Positions 1-11,564 of a DNA stretch of 64,000 bases are shown piece by piece (the first letter of the stretch is position 1; every line of letters begins with the position of its first letter). Source of the stretch: Macrostomum hystrix (taxonomy: Eukaryota > Platyhelminthes > Macrostomidae); contig CATNEN010000038.1 in assembly GCA_950097015.1 (NCBI GenBank), positions 2,543,501 to 2,607,500 of the forward strand. The letters are read 5' to 3'. Under the pieces are notes generated by a model that was not told where the DNA came from, did no database searches, and saw only the letters and a list, made by a program, of their open reading frames with translations. The position numbers were made by a program, and so were the translations under genes.

Positions 1-3000
1 CACCCGGCATCCTCCCAAGGATGCTGGGGTGGGAGGTGTGGGAGACCGAAAGCTCGCTCTCGGACCACCGTTTCATCCGTTTCAACATCGGCACCCCCGA
101 TAAGAAGCAAAAGCCTATTTGGAGGCGTAATGTCAGAAATACCGACTGGCCCGCGTTCAGCCAAAAGCTGCATGAGGGCCTTCGGGATTCTGACCCCTCC
201 ATGGCCATGGAAACCACGCAGGACCTGGATGGAGTGGCTGCCCTGCTGGGCGGCGCCATCACAGAGGCCTACGAAATGGCTTGCCCGCTCAAAGCCTACA
301 AAGGCAAAAAATCGGCCCCCTGGTGGAACCCCGAGCTCGGAGTCCTAAGACGCCGAGCTAAGGCTCTCCAGAGGAAGCTGAAAACCTCGCACGACCCTGA
401 TGACAAAGAGGCCTATACTCGCGCCATCCATGAGTTTAAGGGCCGGGTCAGAAGGGCAAAAGCGGACAAGTGGCGACAATACTGCGAAGGGCTTGAGGGC
501 TCGCGGCCCACGGCCCGCGTGGTAAAGGCGCTCACCAACGACCGCTTCTCCAAGCTCTCATCGATTAAAAAGCCGGACGGCTCGATCACTGAGCGCCCGG
601 AGGAAACGCTCGAGCTTATGCTAGGGCATTTCTTCCCGAGTGTACCGGCGCACTTCGGCCCAGACGACCACTCGCGTGGAGGTCAGGGCCTGGCTCAGTC
701 ACTCGTTACGAATGACCGCATCGTTCGCGCGGCTAAGTCATTCAATCCTTTTAAAGCACCTGGGCCAGATGGTATATATCCGGCCTTTCTGCATGAAGCG
801 GTTAAAAATGGCCGCTTCCTCCATCTCCTCTGCAGACTTCTACGGGCCTGCATCGTGCTGGGCTACGTACCAGCGCGGTGGCATGAAGCCCGGGTCGTCT
901 TCATCCCGAAGCCCGCCAAAGGCGACTATCGCTCGGTCAAGTCTTATCGCCCGATAAGCTTGACTTCCACCTGCCTCAAGCTCATGGAAAGACTGGTGCT
1001 CTGGCGCCTTCTTACTGTAGAGCTAGGGCGGGCCCCGCTCTCACCAAACCAGCACGCCTTTCGGGCGGGCCGGTCCACGGAGAGCGCCCTCCACTGCATT
1101 GTGGAGACTCTCGAGAAGGCAGTGCTGGGCAGCGGTTTTGCCCTGGCTGTTTTCCTTGATATTGAGGGGGCCTTCGATAACGTTATTTTCGAAGCCTTTG
1201 AGAAGGCCCTGGTTTCCAGGGCCACTCACCCCCACCTCGTCCGTTGGGTCATGTACATGATCCGGAATCGCCACGTGGTGGCCCACCTCGAAGGCAGAGT
1301 GCTCTCGGCACCTGTCCTAAAAGGAGGGCCCCAAGGTGGCGTCCTCACCCCACTGCTGTGGAATCTCGTCATGGATGAGCTGCTAAAAAGCACTCGGCCT
1401 GACCCAGTCCTGAAGGTGGGATATGCCGACGATGTGACCGCCATCTGCGCGGGCCCCTCGGCGGAAACCACCAGGGACCTCATTCAGGGCTTTATCAACA
1501 GGGCGGTGCGCTGGGCGGACCAATGCGGGCTCCGACTCTCTGAGTCCAAGACCGTTGCGGTTATGTTTACCAGCAGGCTGCGCTGGACCATTGAGCCTCT
1601 GACTCTCTATGGCAAGAATATTGCCATGGAAAAGCAGGTCCGGTGCCTTGGTATCCTGCTAGACCATAGGCTTAACTGGACCCCGCACATTACCACAAAG
1701 GCCAAGAGGGCCCTGGCCATTCTGGCGCAAGTCAGGCGAGCCGTGGGCACCACTTGGGGGCTTACCCCCAAAAACCTTTGGTGGATTTACACGGCGATCA
1801 TTAGACCGTCAGTCGCTTACGCTGGCCTCATCTGGGCCAGTGCCATGAGCATCCAGAAAAACCTGGAGGCGCTTTATAGGGTGCAGGGCAGAGCCTGTCG
1901 CATGACGCTGGGCGCCCCACCCTCCACTCCCTTTGAAGGCATGAACGCTTTCCTCAACGCTACACCCATTGACATTTTTGTTAAGGGGGAAGCGGCAAAG
2001 TCCACCCGTCGTCTCCTTGATGCGGGTGTATCCTTCCAGAATTCGCGAGCCTTCTCGAAGCGCTCCCTTCTGCCCCACTCTGACCTCTGCCTGAAAACTC
2101 TGGGCGAGTGCGGAGGGCTCACCATCCTTTCGGACGGGGCCCCGGCCACTTTACTCCGGAGCCACAGGTACAAAGTCAGCATCTTCCCTCGTAATGAGGT
2201 AAAGGACTGCTGGGATGACCCCGCAGTCCACTGTTACACTGACGGCTCCCTGATGAACGGTAAATCGGGATTCGGGGTGTGCGTCGCCTCGGGTGGCGAG
2301 GTCCTCTGGACCCACTCCCAACACTGTGGCAAGAGCTCAAGCGTTTTCCAAAACGAAATGCTCGCCATCAGTTTCTGTGCGGCTGAGCTGCGCCAGAGGC
2401 AGCTGGCTGGTCGGAGGATCTTTTTTCACTCCGACAGTCAAGCAGCCCTCAAGGCCCTCAGTCGCTGCACCTCTCGCTCCAGAACCACCTTGGACTGCAA
2501 CACCCAGTTAAACGGTTTGGCGCAGTCTAACAAGGTGGAGCTGATGTGGATCCCTGGGCACGCCGGGCTCACAGGGAATGAGATGGCGGACGAGCTTGCA
2601 AAGGCTGGAGCAGCCAGCTCCCTGATGGGCCCGGGCCCGGAATCCCCGATCCCCGCCTCCGTTGTCAACTCCAGCATCAACCACTGGATGGAGACCCAGC
2701 ACCGGAGGAGGTGGTCCAGCACCCTGAACTGTCGCCAGTCCAGGGCTGCGGTGCCAACCCCCTCTAGTAACCTGCGTAAGGCCTTACTCAGGCTAAACCG
2801 CAGAGACCTGAGAGCAGTCACCATGGCCCTTTCGGGACATGGCTGCTTCACCAGACACCGCTACCTCCAAGGCCACGTGCCTGAGGAAACGTGTCCTTTC
2901 TGCTGCTCCGGCCGTGAAAACGCCGAGCATTTCATTTGCCACTGCCCGGCCTTCACCCGGGCTAGGCTAAAACACCTCGGGCCGGCACCGACTCTTGCCG

Positions 3001-3235
3001 AAGCCTGCTCGCCCGAGAACATCCCTCAGCTCGCCCACTTCCTCCGGGATACCGGCCGAGCTGATTTCTTCCCAGCCTATGGCGAGGAAGATCGCGCGGC
3101 GGAACCGACCGACGGACCACCCTGAGCGGCACCGCCTCGCTGGAGGCCGTCTGGCTGCCAGGGGTTAGCGATATGGGCGGCAACAGCCGCCTCCTCGCTG
3201 CGTCCGTCATGGAGGCCCCCTGCCGCTAAGTCAAG
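1..3235 (+). mobile_element. Non-LTR retrotransposon (LINE), 3' part
   Basis: The left edge cuts into a LINE whose pol-like ORF runs to 3125, followed by about 110 bp of GC-rich 3' flank with no poly(A) or simple tail. Domain order is end of an APE-type endonuclease, reverse transcriptase, RNase H and a C-terminal CCHC-like knuckle, which fits the I/LOA/R1-like assemblage of APE LINEs carrying RNase H. It lies next to, and antisense to, the minus-strand RhoGEF exons that start at 3313, so it probably sits in that gene's next intron. The 3' boundary near 3235 is a guess from the end of GC-rich sequence; no target-site duplication can be judged because the 5' end is outside the window. Confidence 0.85.
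3..3125 (+). CDS. LINE ORF2-like polyprotein: APE end, RT, RNase H (5' partial)
   Basis: The frame is open from base 3 to the TGA at 3123-3125 with no stop or frameshift; the ATG at 21 is only the first Met in the window, not the true start. Counting from that Met: residues 13-20 hold the SDHRF motif that closes an APE endonuclease; RT spans about 230-530 with APGPDG (~246), YRPISL (~309), [10 protein letters not shown] (motif A, ~378), GGPQGG (~440) and YADD (~468); RNase H spans about 735-860 with YTDGS (~738), a conserved Glu in [13 protein letters not shown] and [14 protein letters not shown] (~846); a CPFC...H...C knuckle lies at ~958-975. RT copies the element RNA at the nicked target; RNase H removes the RNA strand. 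All catalytic aspartates I looked for are present, so the enzyme looks intact in the part seen. Confidence 0.9.
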   Translation, partial: PGILPRMLGWEVWETESSLSDHRFIRFNIGTPDKKQKPIWRRNVRNTDWPAFSQKLHEGLRDSDPSMAMETTQDLDGVAALLGGAITEAYEMACPLKAYKGKKSAPWWNPELGVLRRRAKALQRKLKTSHDPDDKEAYTRAIHEFKGRVRRAKADKWRQYCEGLEGSRPTARVVKALTNDRFSKLSSIKKPDGSITERPEETLELMLGHFFPSVPAHFGPDDHSRGGQGLAQSLVTNDRIVRAAKSFNPFKAPGPDGIYPAFLHEAVKNGRFLHLLCRLLRACIVLGYVPARWHEARVVFIPKPAKGDYRSVKSYRPISLTSTCLKLMERLVLWRLLTVELGRAPLSPNQHAFRAGRSTESALHCIVETLEKAVLGSGFALAVFLDIEGAFDNVIFEAFEKALVSRATHPHLVRWVMYMIRNRHVVAHLEGRVLSAPVLKGGPQGGVLTPLLWNLVMDELLKSTRPDPVLKVGYADDVTAICAGPSAETTRDLIQGFINRAVRWADQCGLRLSESKTVAVMFTSRLRWTIEPLTLYGKNIAMEKQVRCLGILLDHRLNWTPHITTKAKRALAILAQVRRAVGTTWGLTPKNLWWIYTAIIRPSVAYAGLIWASAMSIQKNLEALYRVQGRACRMTLGAPPSTPFEGMNAFLNATPIDIFVKGEAAKSTRRLLDAGVSFQNSRAFSKRSLLPHSDLCLKTLGECGGLTILSDGAPATLLRSHRYKVSIFPRNEVKDCWDDPAVHCYTDGSLMNGKSGFGVCVASGGEVLWTHSQHCGKSSSVFQNEMLAISFCAAELRQRQLAGRRIFFHSDSQAALKALSRCTSRSRTTLDCNTQLNGLAQSNKVELMWIPGHAGLTGNEMADELAKAGAASSLMGPGPESPIPASVVNSSINHWMETQHRRRWSSTLNCRQSRAAVPTPSSNLRKALLRLNRRDLRAVTMALSGHGCFTRHRYLQGHVPEETCPFCCSGRENAEHFICHCPAFTRARLKHLGPAPTLAEACSPENIPQLAHFLRDTGRADFFPAYGEEDRAAEPTDGPP

Positions 3236-3312
3236 CACTCATTAGCTTTGGCTGCCATGCACCATGATAAACCAACTGAAATCTGACACAGTTGCCCCAA
3301 CCGACTTCTCAC

Positions 3313-6300
3313 CATCAGTTCCAGGGCATCCCGGTCTTCGCAGTCCTCAGTGTGGCGCAGAATTTCCTGCAACAGCAGGCCGTACTTTGTTAGCCGCTGG
3401 AAGGGCATTGTCAGCAGCGACTTCAGCTGTAGGTCCATCGACCCGTCGCCGGAGCTGTAGTTCTTAGCGCTTGACTTCTGTGCCCACTGGATGCGATGAT
3501 CGTGATTAAGTTTCACAATTATGTCATTCACCTTTACAATTCAAAAGAAAATTGTTTACCTTGACGAAATCGTTAAAGGCCTCATTTTTCTCTAGTTGCC
3601 GCAGGTAGTCCTTACTCTCATTGATGCGCAAGCAGAAAGCCAACCCTGGCTCGAAGATCTCTTTGAAGTGCACAAATCCATCGGCGAAATCTCTCGGCCT
3701 GACGGGACCACCGGATGCGGCAGCTCGCTCCAACGCTGGTCTCAGGTGACGCATCCACAGCTCGCAATGTGAGCCCAGCACCGCAGCAATGTCCGGGAAC
3801 AGAGAGTCCGTGTTCACATCAAGCAGTAGGCTGGCGCTGGACTGCAGGTAATGAATCACCGTGATATAGGTCTGAAATATCCGAAGGAATTTGCACAGAA
3901 TATATTTTTACTGCTATGGGACTTGCGTACTTGCGTACTAAAGCACTTGCGTACTAAAGTACTTGCGTACTAAAGCACTTGCGTACTAAAGTACTGGCGT
4001 ACTAAAGTACTTGCGTACTAAAGCACTTGCGTACTAAGTACTTGCGTACTAAAGCACTTGCGTACTTAAGTACTGGCGTACTAAAGTACTTGCGTACTAA
4101 AGCACTTGCGTACTAAAGTACTTGCGTACTAAAGCACTTGCGTACTAAAGTACTTGCGTACTAAAGCACTTGCGTACTAAAGTACTTGCGTACTAAAGTG
4201 ACTAAGAAATGATTGCTGATTGTCCTTACTTCAATAATTGTCTTGAGATGTCTGAGAATGTTCAGCTCGGTCTGGCATAGTTCCCAAATTGCCGCTTGTT
4301 GGCGCACCGCCTTGCCAGTTATGGGAATCTAAATGAATTTTAGATTAGATTACATTAGATTGCTGACATAATAAGGGTACACTGGAATGTTGAAAGAAAC
4401 TTGTGAATTTGTTGAGTAACTGAAAACTGAGAATGTAACTGATCGACACTTCATGTATTAAGGTGCGCACAAGTATAAGCGAGGCTTAGGAGATTAATCC
4501 CGTAATAACCGGGTGAGGTAAGAAGAGAAGGTGGCCTTGTAAAGCCGGTTTGCATATTGAGTGGATTTTGTGTTATATTGACCAAATTTAGTGAGGATTT
4601 CGTTTGAATACTGGCTACTGAAAGAGTAAGTTGAGTAAAGGAGATGGTAAGGAAGATTGCAAATGCGAAAGAAGAGGAAGGGAGGGTGGGAGAAAAGAGA
4701 AATAGGAAAAGGGAGAACAGGAAAAGAGGGATAAGGTTAGGTGGGTGCGGAAGAGAAAATAAGAAAGAAGTGGGAAGAGGGAAAATGAAGGAGAGATAGG
4801 GGATTTCAGAAGGAGGAGTGGACGAATAGAGGCGAAGTAAGAAGAGAAGAGAGAAATAATGAAATATAGGGGTGGAGAGCAAAGGGTGAGGGTATCGAGG
4901 AGAAGAGGAGAGGCCAAATCCCAAAGCAGGTCAACCTTGTCAGTCTGAGTCCAAGCTCCGGGTGCCAAATCGGCGCAGATCTCGCTGAGCTGGTCATTGT
5001 TGTGCTTCGGCATGCCGTCCTCATCGCACTGGGTCAGGTAGTCGTGCAGTTTCTCTCGATTATCCTGCAGCTGTGCGGTTTTTGTGTGGTTTGGGATTAT
5101 TGCGATCGGGATTTGAACAAATCCAATGAACATTTTAACTAAAAGTACTAGCGTACTGAAGTACTAGCGTACTGAAGTACTAGCGTACTGAAGTACTAGC
5201 GTACTGAAGTACTAGCGTACTGAAGTACTAGCGTACTGAAGTACTAGCGTACTGAAGTACTAGCGTACTGAAGTACTAGCGTACTGAAGTACTAGCGTAC
5301 TGAAGTACTAGCGTACTGAAGTACTAGCGTACTGAAGTACTAGCGTACTGAAGTACTAGCGTACTGAAGTACTAGCGTACTGAAGTACTAGCGTACTGAA
5401 GTACTAGCGTACTGAAGTACTAGCGTACTGAAGTACTAGCGTACTGAAGTACTAGCGTACTGAAGTACTAGCGTAATGAAGTACTAGCGTACTGAAGTAA
5501 TAGCGTACTGAAGTACTAGCGTAATAAAGTACTAGCGTACTAAAGTACTAGCGTACTAAAGTACTAGCGTACTAAAGTAGCAGCGTACTAAAGTAGCAGC
5601 GTACTAAAGTACTAGCGTACTAAAGTACTAGCGTACTAAAGTACTAGCGTACTAAAGTACTAGCGTACTAAAGTACTTGCGTACTAAAGTACTTGCGTAC
5701 TAAAGTACTTGCGTACTAAAGTAACTTGCATACTAAAGTACTAGCGTACTAAAGTAACTTGCATACTAAAGTACTAGCGTACTAAAGTTCTCGAGAAAAT
5801 AATTTAACGATCGTGCCTCAGCAAAGAGTACAAAGAGTACAAAGCAAAAAAATCAAGGCAAAAAGAGCAATAAAATAAAAAAATCTTGTTTTATCGGCCG
5901 CTCGGTTACACAGACAATCTTGAAGGAGCAACAGAGCCGGTCACACCTTAACTGGCCGAACTCACCGGAGCCGCCGGTAGAGTGCACTGGAACCGGCGGG
6001 CGGCTTTAAGGTTTCATAGAAACGCGTCCGACTTTTCCCTCTGGATATCGCTAATGAGGCCAAGATTTTCCAAGGACCTTCACCGCTGCTGATTCGCCCC
6101 GCTGAAAGGCACGAGCGCAGCCGCCTTGTCTAGGCGCAGTGTTCTGCTCGGCACACTGACCCGACTGTTTGTTGATGCAATCGGTGTTTTGACAGCTGTT
6201 TTTATTGCCTTCTGTTCTTTTTGTTTTCTGCTCTTTCATACCAGTTACTAACTCCTTCCTACCCATTAATCCGTCACTCGGTTAACCAGTCACTCGATTA

Positions 6301-9300
6301 GTGCACACGATTATACTAAGCAGAGAATCTAAAAGCTTGAGCATAGCCGCACTGGCTTAGAGGTGGTGAATAAGAGGTGTGTTCGGTGTGCAGCGAGCTG
6401 TTTGTGTTTTTTATCAGCTCTATTTGTTACATTAAAAAAAATAATTAGATTTATTTTTTCTATGAGACACGCTCTATTATATTGCAGTTTTTCATTTGTG
6501 AGACAATTCTCTGTTCATTTCCTCAAATCTCGGCAAGGGGGGCGTTTTTACTGCATTACCTTCCGTCAACAGACAATAAGAAGGTGGATTTTGAAGGTTG
6601 AAGGTGTTGGAGAGTTCTACTCAGCTCTAATACCTAAGCTCTCTGTAAGAACACATTCTGTTAAAAATGGGTGGCGTTAGCAACTAACCGATATGTAACG
6701 AAATATATATATCGATTTTACACAGTAAATAATTGAAGAAGTCTGGAAGTTTTTCTTGACCGAAGACCCTGTGCTGGTATGTCTAGTGAGTCTACTGCGT
6801 AAAAGGAAGGTGCCTGGCTGTGTGCACCTCGATTGATCTATTTTTAGCACATCTTGAAAATCACCCCCTCACGTGACAGCCTTCCAGCCAATGAGAGCTC
6901 GAGACCTTTAAGCACGCTAAGGTTGCATGTTTTTTATGGCAAACCCCGCCTCAGTCCCACACAGTCAGTTTTCTTTGATTGCTTGAAAAGTAAATCTGCG
7001 TAAAGTCGTTTGGCTTGCAACAGTACAACTGTTGTTAGGAGTTAGACCAGTTTTCAGTTCGCAATACATTATAATTGCCTTTTCACAGCGTCTTTAGATG
7101 TCAATTGTATCAAAAGATCTTCTCAAATCTTAGTAGCGACATTGTAGCGACAAAATTAGTGACTGCTGTATATTGAGAAACTACTTATACTGTACTACTA
7201 TGATCCTGCTATGCAGCTTTGAGCAGACAGGGAAACCAAGGCCTCCTTTTCAGTTCTTTCACAAAGGCTTTCTTATTATTGTATGCCTGCAGAAAGCGTC
7301 ACAGCAAATTTTCTGTTCCAACTTCTTTAATTATCAGCTTTTCTGCTTCTTTTTATCTTAAAACTTTTTCCACTGAAACTAATGCCACGCGATATTTCTG
7401 GGGATAAGAGCTACTGTCCTTTGTCGACTTCATGTCTGGAATACTTTTTTAAAGTTAGTCTGAGACCTTTAATTATCGAATATTTTTCATTCTGTTGTTT
7501 ACCGATGAGTTGTCGTATTTTTTACACTTCGTTTCCTGGTGAAAAGCAACTTTGAATTTGAAGGTGCATACCGATTGTGTCAATAACTTAACAATGCATT
7601 TAATACCTGAAATTTTATAACTAAGGCATTGCTTTTCGATGTTTTATTCAATCAGGTATCGATCTATTGGATCCTCTGAGTAAATATTCTGACCTATTAG
7701 ATACCGATCTATTGGTTCTGGTATATCTATATCGATCTATTGAATTCTGATCTACTGTATACAGATCTATCGGATACTGATATATCGGCCACTGACCTAT
7801 TGGACACTGATCTATTGGACACTGATCTATTGGACACTGATCTATTGGACATTGATCTATTGGACACTGGTCTATTGGACACTGGTCTATTGGACACTGG
7901 TCTAATTGATACTGATCTATTGGACACTAATCTATTGGATACTGATCTATTGGATATTGATCTTTTGGACATTGATCTATTGGACACTGATCTATGGTAT
8001 ACTATTTTTTAAATACTGAAAAATTAAAAGGCCGCTGGCTCTTAAGAAGCTGTTTACTTGTTCAGAATTAGCAAAGCTGTCTACATCCGCAGTCTTAATT
8101 TGGGTGTCATTTAGGTTAATTTTAATACGAAAAGTGGATTCTTAAGGTAGCAATTAGATCGGTGATTGACAAGGCCCAAAGCAACTACCTCCGAATTGTC
8201 GCTCGACTCCTTCGGGCCGGGGAACAGCAGAGTGAAGGAGTTGCGCCTCGGCTTGCAGCTTGACGGCGGCTTCAGGCCGCCAGATGACATCTTGGGACTG
8301 GAGCCGACTGTGATGATCTGGGGGTGGGTGTGGGGCATCAGACATTTGCTGCCCAATTGATCAATAGATTTATTCTGCCCATGATTTAATTAATCAAGCG
8401 ACTCTAATCCACCGTCAAAATTAAATCATCAGTTGAGTAGACCCGCAGCCAGCGATGAGGCAATTCTGCTCATTTCGCTGACTCCTGACTACACACGCAC
8501 ACAGATACTGTACGCAGGCACACGCTCACACAGGTGTGTACATCTGCCCTGACTTTCTAATCGTCAGGCAGTTCAACACTCTCACTGTGACTTGGAGGTT
8601 GGCCCTGAAGGGCGTAAATTGCACGACAAGCCCCCAAGCCTTCTCTCCGCGGCTGCGCCCCAAATGAATGTGGCCTCGCCGCGGAATCGAACTTAGGGGC
8701 CTCGGCGCGAGAGGCAAACGCGTTAGCCGCTCTGCCACCGACCCCTAAAAATAAATCACCAAACTGATTATAAAAAAATTATTATTGATCGCTGAATCAA
8801 AAAACCGTTCAATTAACTTATCAATCAATTAATTAATCAGTTTGATAAATAACCAATTAATCAATCAGGCAGCGAATAATTCCTTGATTTAATATCATAA
8901 TGATTAGCAATTAAGTAAACACAGTTATTCGATCAATAAATAATTTAATAAATTATCATTCAATAGTCTAAACCATTTTCAACTACCAAGATAATAAAGT
9001 AACTCATTATTAAATCAGTAAGTACATTAGCTACTCATCACTAGCCAGATCAGCAAGCATGGCGTGGTTTATAGAAAAAGATGTTGTTTGTTTACATTTA
9101 TTTATTTTTATCTTTTAAAAAACTTAACGATTTGTGTTTCAATTCTACAGACAGACACACAAACACCCCACACTTCCTGATTCTATTTTTGTTAAATCAA
9201 TTGTCTGACAAGTAAAACAAAAACAACCTGACAATAACAAATCTGGCAGCTTTTTATACTTCCCACATGATTCAAACTTCGCAGCGTTCAGGAAAATGTA

Positions 9301-11358
9301 GAAGACGAAATCTGGAATTCTTGAGAAAAAACTCTGGCAGTCTCTCCCCCCGGATCGGGTCATGCTGTGCGAGTGGGCTCGTGTTTTTTTACCTTTCCGT
9401 GGCAGAAGTGTCTAGAGCTGAGTGAGAGAGCTCAGCCGGCGGTTGAGTAGCTTTCTGCCTGTCCTTGCTCAGGGATTAATGCTGCTCACCGCTGGGATGC
9501 TGGATTAGCTACTCTTTAGCCCCCCTCCCGCCAGTGCACCCCCGCACGGCGACTGTCAATTAATCTTCTAGCAGCTGAGTAGTTGGAACTCAAATTGCAC
9601 TCGAGCCAGAGCACATTCACCGATTCTGATACTCGTAGCAGTGCAATCCTTTTTGATTTCTGGGATAATAGGAACGAGGAATCCTGGACTATTTTAGCAG
9701 TGCACGTGCTGGTTATGAAATAACGGTTAACAGTAGGACTACCAAGTCTTTTTGTCGCCCGTTTTTTACCAAGGGGGAATTATCCCCTGATATTTTTTTG
9801 CTGCACCCGAACGGAGCAACGCAAGCAAACGAAACTCAAGAACACGGGCCAACTTTTTGTTGCGCATCTTCTGAAACAAGAATCAAGTCGCCAGCCCTAC
9901 AGATCGTCGACATATTCACACCATCGACTTCTGTGGTCAACCCCCTTTATCCAGACAGAGCTGCTGGACCTTCAACAGGTGGCACCAGCCGACTATTGAC
10001 ACCCTGATGCAAATTTCTATACTTTCGCTGATCAAGCCTCGTTGAAGGTGCCACGTGTTGAAGGCGGCACCTTCAACCCGCTTATAGGAAAAATCAGAAC
10101 TTCGGTCAGAACTGTTGAATATCTCGACGGTCTGAATGGCTGGCGACTTGGTTCTTGTTTCAGAAGATGCGCAACAAAAAGTTCGCCCGTTTTCTTGAGG
10201 GGGGAAATTCCCCCCCACCCTTGGTTGTTCCACTGCTAATATGGGTTAATTAGAAATTAGCTTGATGGCCATAGACGTTGTCACTTCCGCTCGGTTTCAT
10301 TGTTCGAGTTGTCTATGGCCGAGATAATATTTTCTAATTCTCACTGGTGATGGTCTGAATCAAGAACTACTGAGTCAATCAGCAACCCAGACCAAGTAGT
10401 CCTTTGTCTGAATACCGTTACCGCAAATACTTCTTATTTGAACCATAGACATTTAAAACAATAAAGGACAACAGGAACTTAACTTTTTTTCAATAAAAAT
10501 GCTTTAACCAATCATTCAATTCATCTGTCAATAGACCAATCAATCAGTCCATCAAAAATCAATGAATCAGTTACTGAATCAGGCTATCACCCAGTCGCTC
10601 ACTCAATCACTAAATCAATCAATCAGTCAATGGATCTATAATTCAATTTAACTATGACTCTAAGAATTAATCGATTAATTAACAGTATTTAACTATCTAT
10701 GGGTAAAATCATAGGTTTCTAACTGATTAGCAATGCGTAGCCAACCCGGTCAGCCCCGCTCACCCCGGCGGACAGTCGTTTGTCGGATCGGCGATCGCGG
10801 ATCTTCAATCGCTCCTCGCAGTCTGAAATTTTGAAACATTAAAAAGTTAAGACGCGGCTCGAAATGGATGAAAATTTAATTTGTTGATTTGAGGCACTTG
10901 AACAAAATTCTGCAGCCAAATCCTTCTCTGGACTGCTTTTCATTCACCACTCATTTAGCCATACAGGCCAGAAAGCATTGTGTTTAAGTGCATGCCCTTT
11001 GTGCTCAGCGGGTGCAGCATTGAATGGCATTCTCAAGCTTTAAAGCTCAGAATAGTCTCACACTGACCTAATAGAGCCTTATCCACCACATCAATATGTT
11101 TATTGGCAGTGGAAGCAGCAGCAGCAGCAGCAGCAGCTGTGGCAGCAGCTGTGGAGCCCAGCCTTTGATTCTGGCATCTACCTGACATCAGATCATCGTC
11201 CAGATGGCGATGGAAGAACTGCTGGGCGAAGATCTCGGCCACGTTGAGCATCGGAGTGCCGGCTCCGATGGAGCAATGGCGAGCGGTCAGCGAGCCGCTC
11301 TGCTGGAAGTCCACACTGGTCCGCTTGTCGGAGCTCATGACTTGGCTGCCTTCCAGAA
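3313..11358 (-). CDS. Dbl-family RhoGEF (DH domain), PLEKHG5-like, partial multi-exon gene
   Basis: Six minus-strand exons join with consistent phases: 11182-11358, 8189-8307, 4936-5070, 4230-4328, 3560-3871 and 3313-3486. The last three encode most of a DH (RhoGEF) domain: RQQAAIWELCQTE and LRHLKTII (CR1-like), then LFPDIAAVLGSH and FEPGLAFCLRINESKDYLRQL, then FNDFVK joined across a 73-bp intron to WAQKSS, then LLTMPFQRLTKYGLLLQEIL (CR3). This domain exchanges GDP for GTP on Rho GTPases. The RQQ-IWELC-TEL start resembles the PLEKHG5/6 group, hence the tentative family; the expected PH domain would lie left of the window. Donors are GTAAAC, GTGAGA, GTAAGG, GTAGTT and GTAGAT, plus a weak GTTGAC after 4936. 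The two upstream exons (RRNSFTLLFPGP and NVAEIFAQQFFHRHLDDD) are joined to the DH exons only by phase and strand. Introns hold 16-bp arrays, a SINE and a foldback element. Confidence 0.68.
3917..4200. repeat. 16-bp minisatellite, RhoGEF intron (3872-4229)
   Basis: About 18 copies of a 16-bp unit (acttgcgtactaaagt, with a gtact/gcact alternation every second unit). Each unit contains the palindrome GTAC. It fills most of the intron between the exons at 3560-3871 and 4230-4328. Confidence 0.95.
4640..4890 (+). repeat. Polypurine tract
   Basis: About 250 bp of almost pure A/G on the + strand (runs such as ggaagggagggtgggag) in the intron between RhoGEF exons 4230-4328 and 4936-5070. On the gene's sense strand it is a long polypyrimidine tract. 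The remainder of this intron (4329-4640) shows nothing else recognisable. Confidence 0.8.
5138..5796. repeat. 16-bp minisatellite, second RhoGEF-intron array
   Basis: About 41 copies of a 16-bp unit (actagcgtactgaagt), drifting toward actagcgtactaaagt and acttgcgtactaaagt at its right end. The right-end variant is nearly the unit of the array at 3917-4200, so the two arrays in this gene are related. It lies about 70 bp upstream (minus sense) of the exon 4936-5070. Confidence 0.95.
5797..7663. other. Intronic/unassigned region with promoter-like block
   Basis: No convincing coding exon. Holds a minus-strand GTGAGT donor at 5965 whose exon does not fit in phase (see rejected list), AT-rich sequence at 6280-6860, and an E-box/CCAAT block at 6869-6892 listed separately. 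The rest (7000-7660) looks like ordinary AT-rich non-coding DNA. Confidence 0.5.
6869..6892 (+). promoter_or_regulatory. E-box plus CCAAT module
   Basis: TCACGTGACAG at 6869-6879 (palindromic CACGTG core) is followed by CCAAT at 6888-6892, with a GC-rich ccccgcctc near 6945. The same arrangement recurs at 61726-61748. Promoter function is inferred from motif pairing only. Confidence 0.35.
7664..7998. repeat. 15-bp minisatellite
   Basis: Units of 15 bp (gatctattggacact), clean at 7795-7995 and degenerate at the left end (7664-7795). It lies in the intron to the minus-strand left of exon 8189-8307. Frames stay open only because 15 is a multiple of three. Confidence 0.9.
8430..8745 (-). mobile_element. 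SINE family 1, full-length copy
   Basis: Minus-oriented tRNA-derived SINE. The tRNA-like head is at the right end with A box TGGCAGAGCGG and B box AGTTCGATTCC; the body carries gcagccgcggagagaaggc, a CA-rich segment and the tail domain ending near gctggctgcgggtc. At least eight related copies occur in this window. It lies in the intron between RhoGEF exons 8189-8307 and 11182-11358. Confidence 0.85.
8755..9767. other. AT-rich intronic DNA with cryptic aatca repeats
   Basis: 8755-9030 is rich in degenerate aatcaat/aatta words without a clean period; the same texture returns at 10495-10680. The remainder to 9767 shows no coding or RNA signal that I can support. Confidence 0.5.
9768..10226. mobile_element. 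Foldback (long inverted repeat) element, MITE-like
   Basis: The left arm, starting accaaggg at 9768, is repeated in reverse complement in the right arm ending cccttggt near 10226. The best block pairs 9840-9925 with about 10110-10200 and shares tttttgttgcgcatcttctg and then aacaagaa...aagtcgccagcc. An inner pair (ccttcaacaggtggcacc against ggtgccacgtgttgaagg) continues the hairpin toward a short loop near 10000-10040. No coding capacity is seen, so this is a non-autonomous foldback/MITE-like element. The target-site duplication is not clear. Confidence 0.7.
10227..11181. other. Intronic/non-coding DNA left of exon 11182
   Basis: AT-rich, with the degenerate aatcaatcagt texture at 10495-10680 and a short GCAGCA run at 11116-11155. 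No exon, RNA gene or clean repeat recognised. Confidence 0.4.
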
Positions 11359-11564
11359 CTGATGTCACAGCGATTGTGCCCCAGCCAATATCCCTGAACT
11401 GTTATACGGCTCTCAATGCACTAGCAGCAGCTTCCAAACTGATTGGGCAGATCGCGGGAACCAATCAGAAGCTGGCAGCTTGTCTACGTCTACTGATTTT
11501 GCTAACTCAACCTGAAGTTCTTGATTTCGGCCCTCAACACAAGGGAAACAATATCTACCTTTGA

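Noticed and set aside
5966..6101. Minus-strand candidate exon with a strong GTGAGT donor and open frame (GKSRTRFYETLKPPAGSS)
   Set aside because: Its phases fit neither exon 8189-8307 nor exon 4936-5070, which join each other directly in phase; could be an alternative exon but not supported.
8680..8745. Possible tRNA gene on the minus strand
   Set aside because: It is the tRNA-like head of SINE family 1, repeated in the same context at several other sites.
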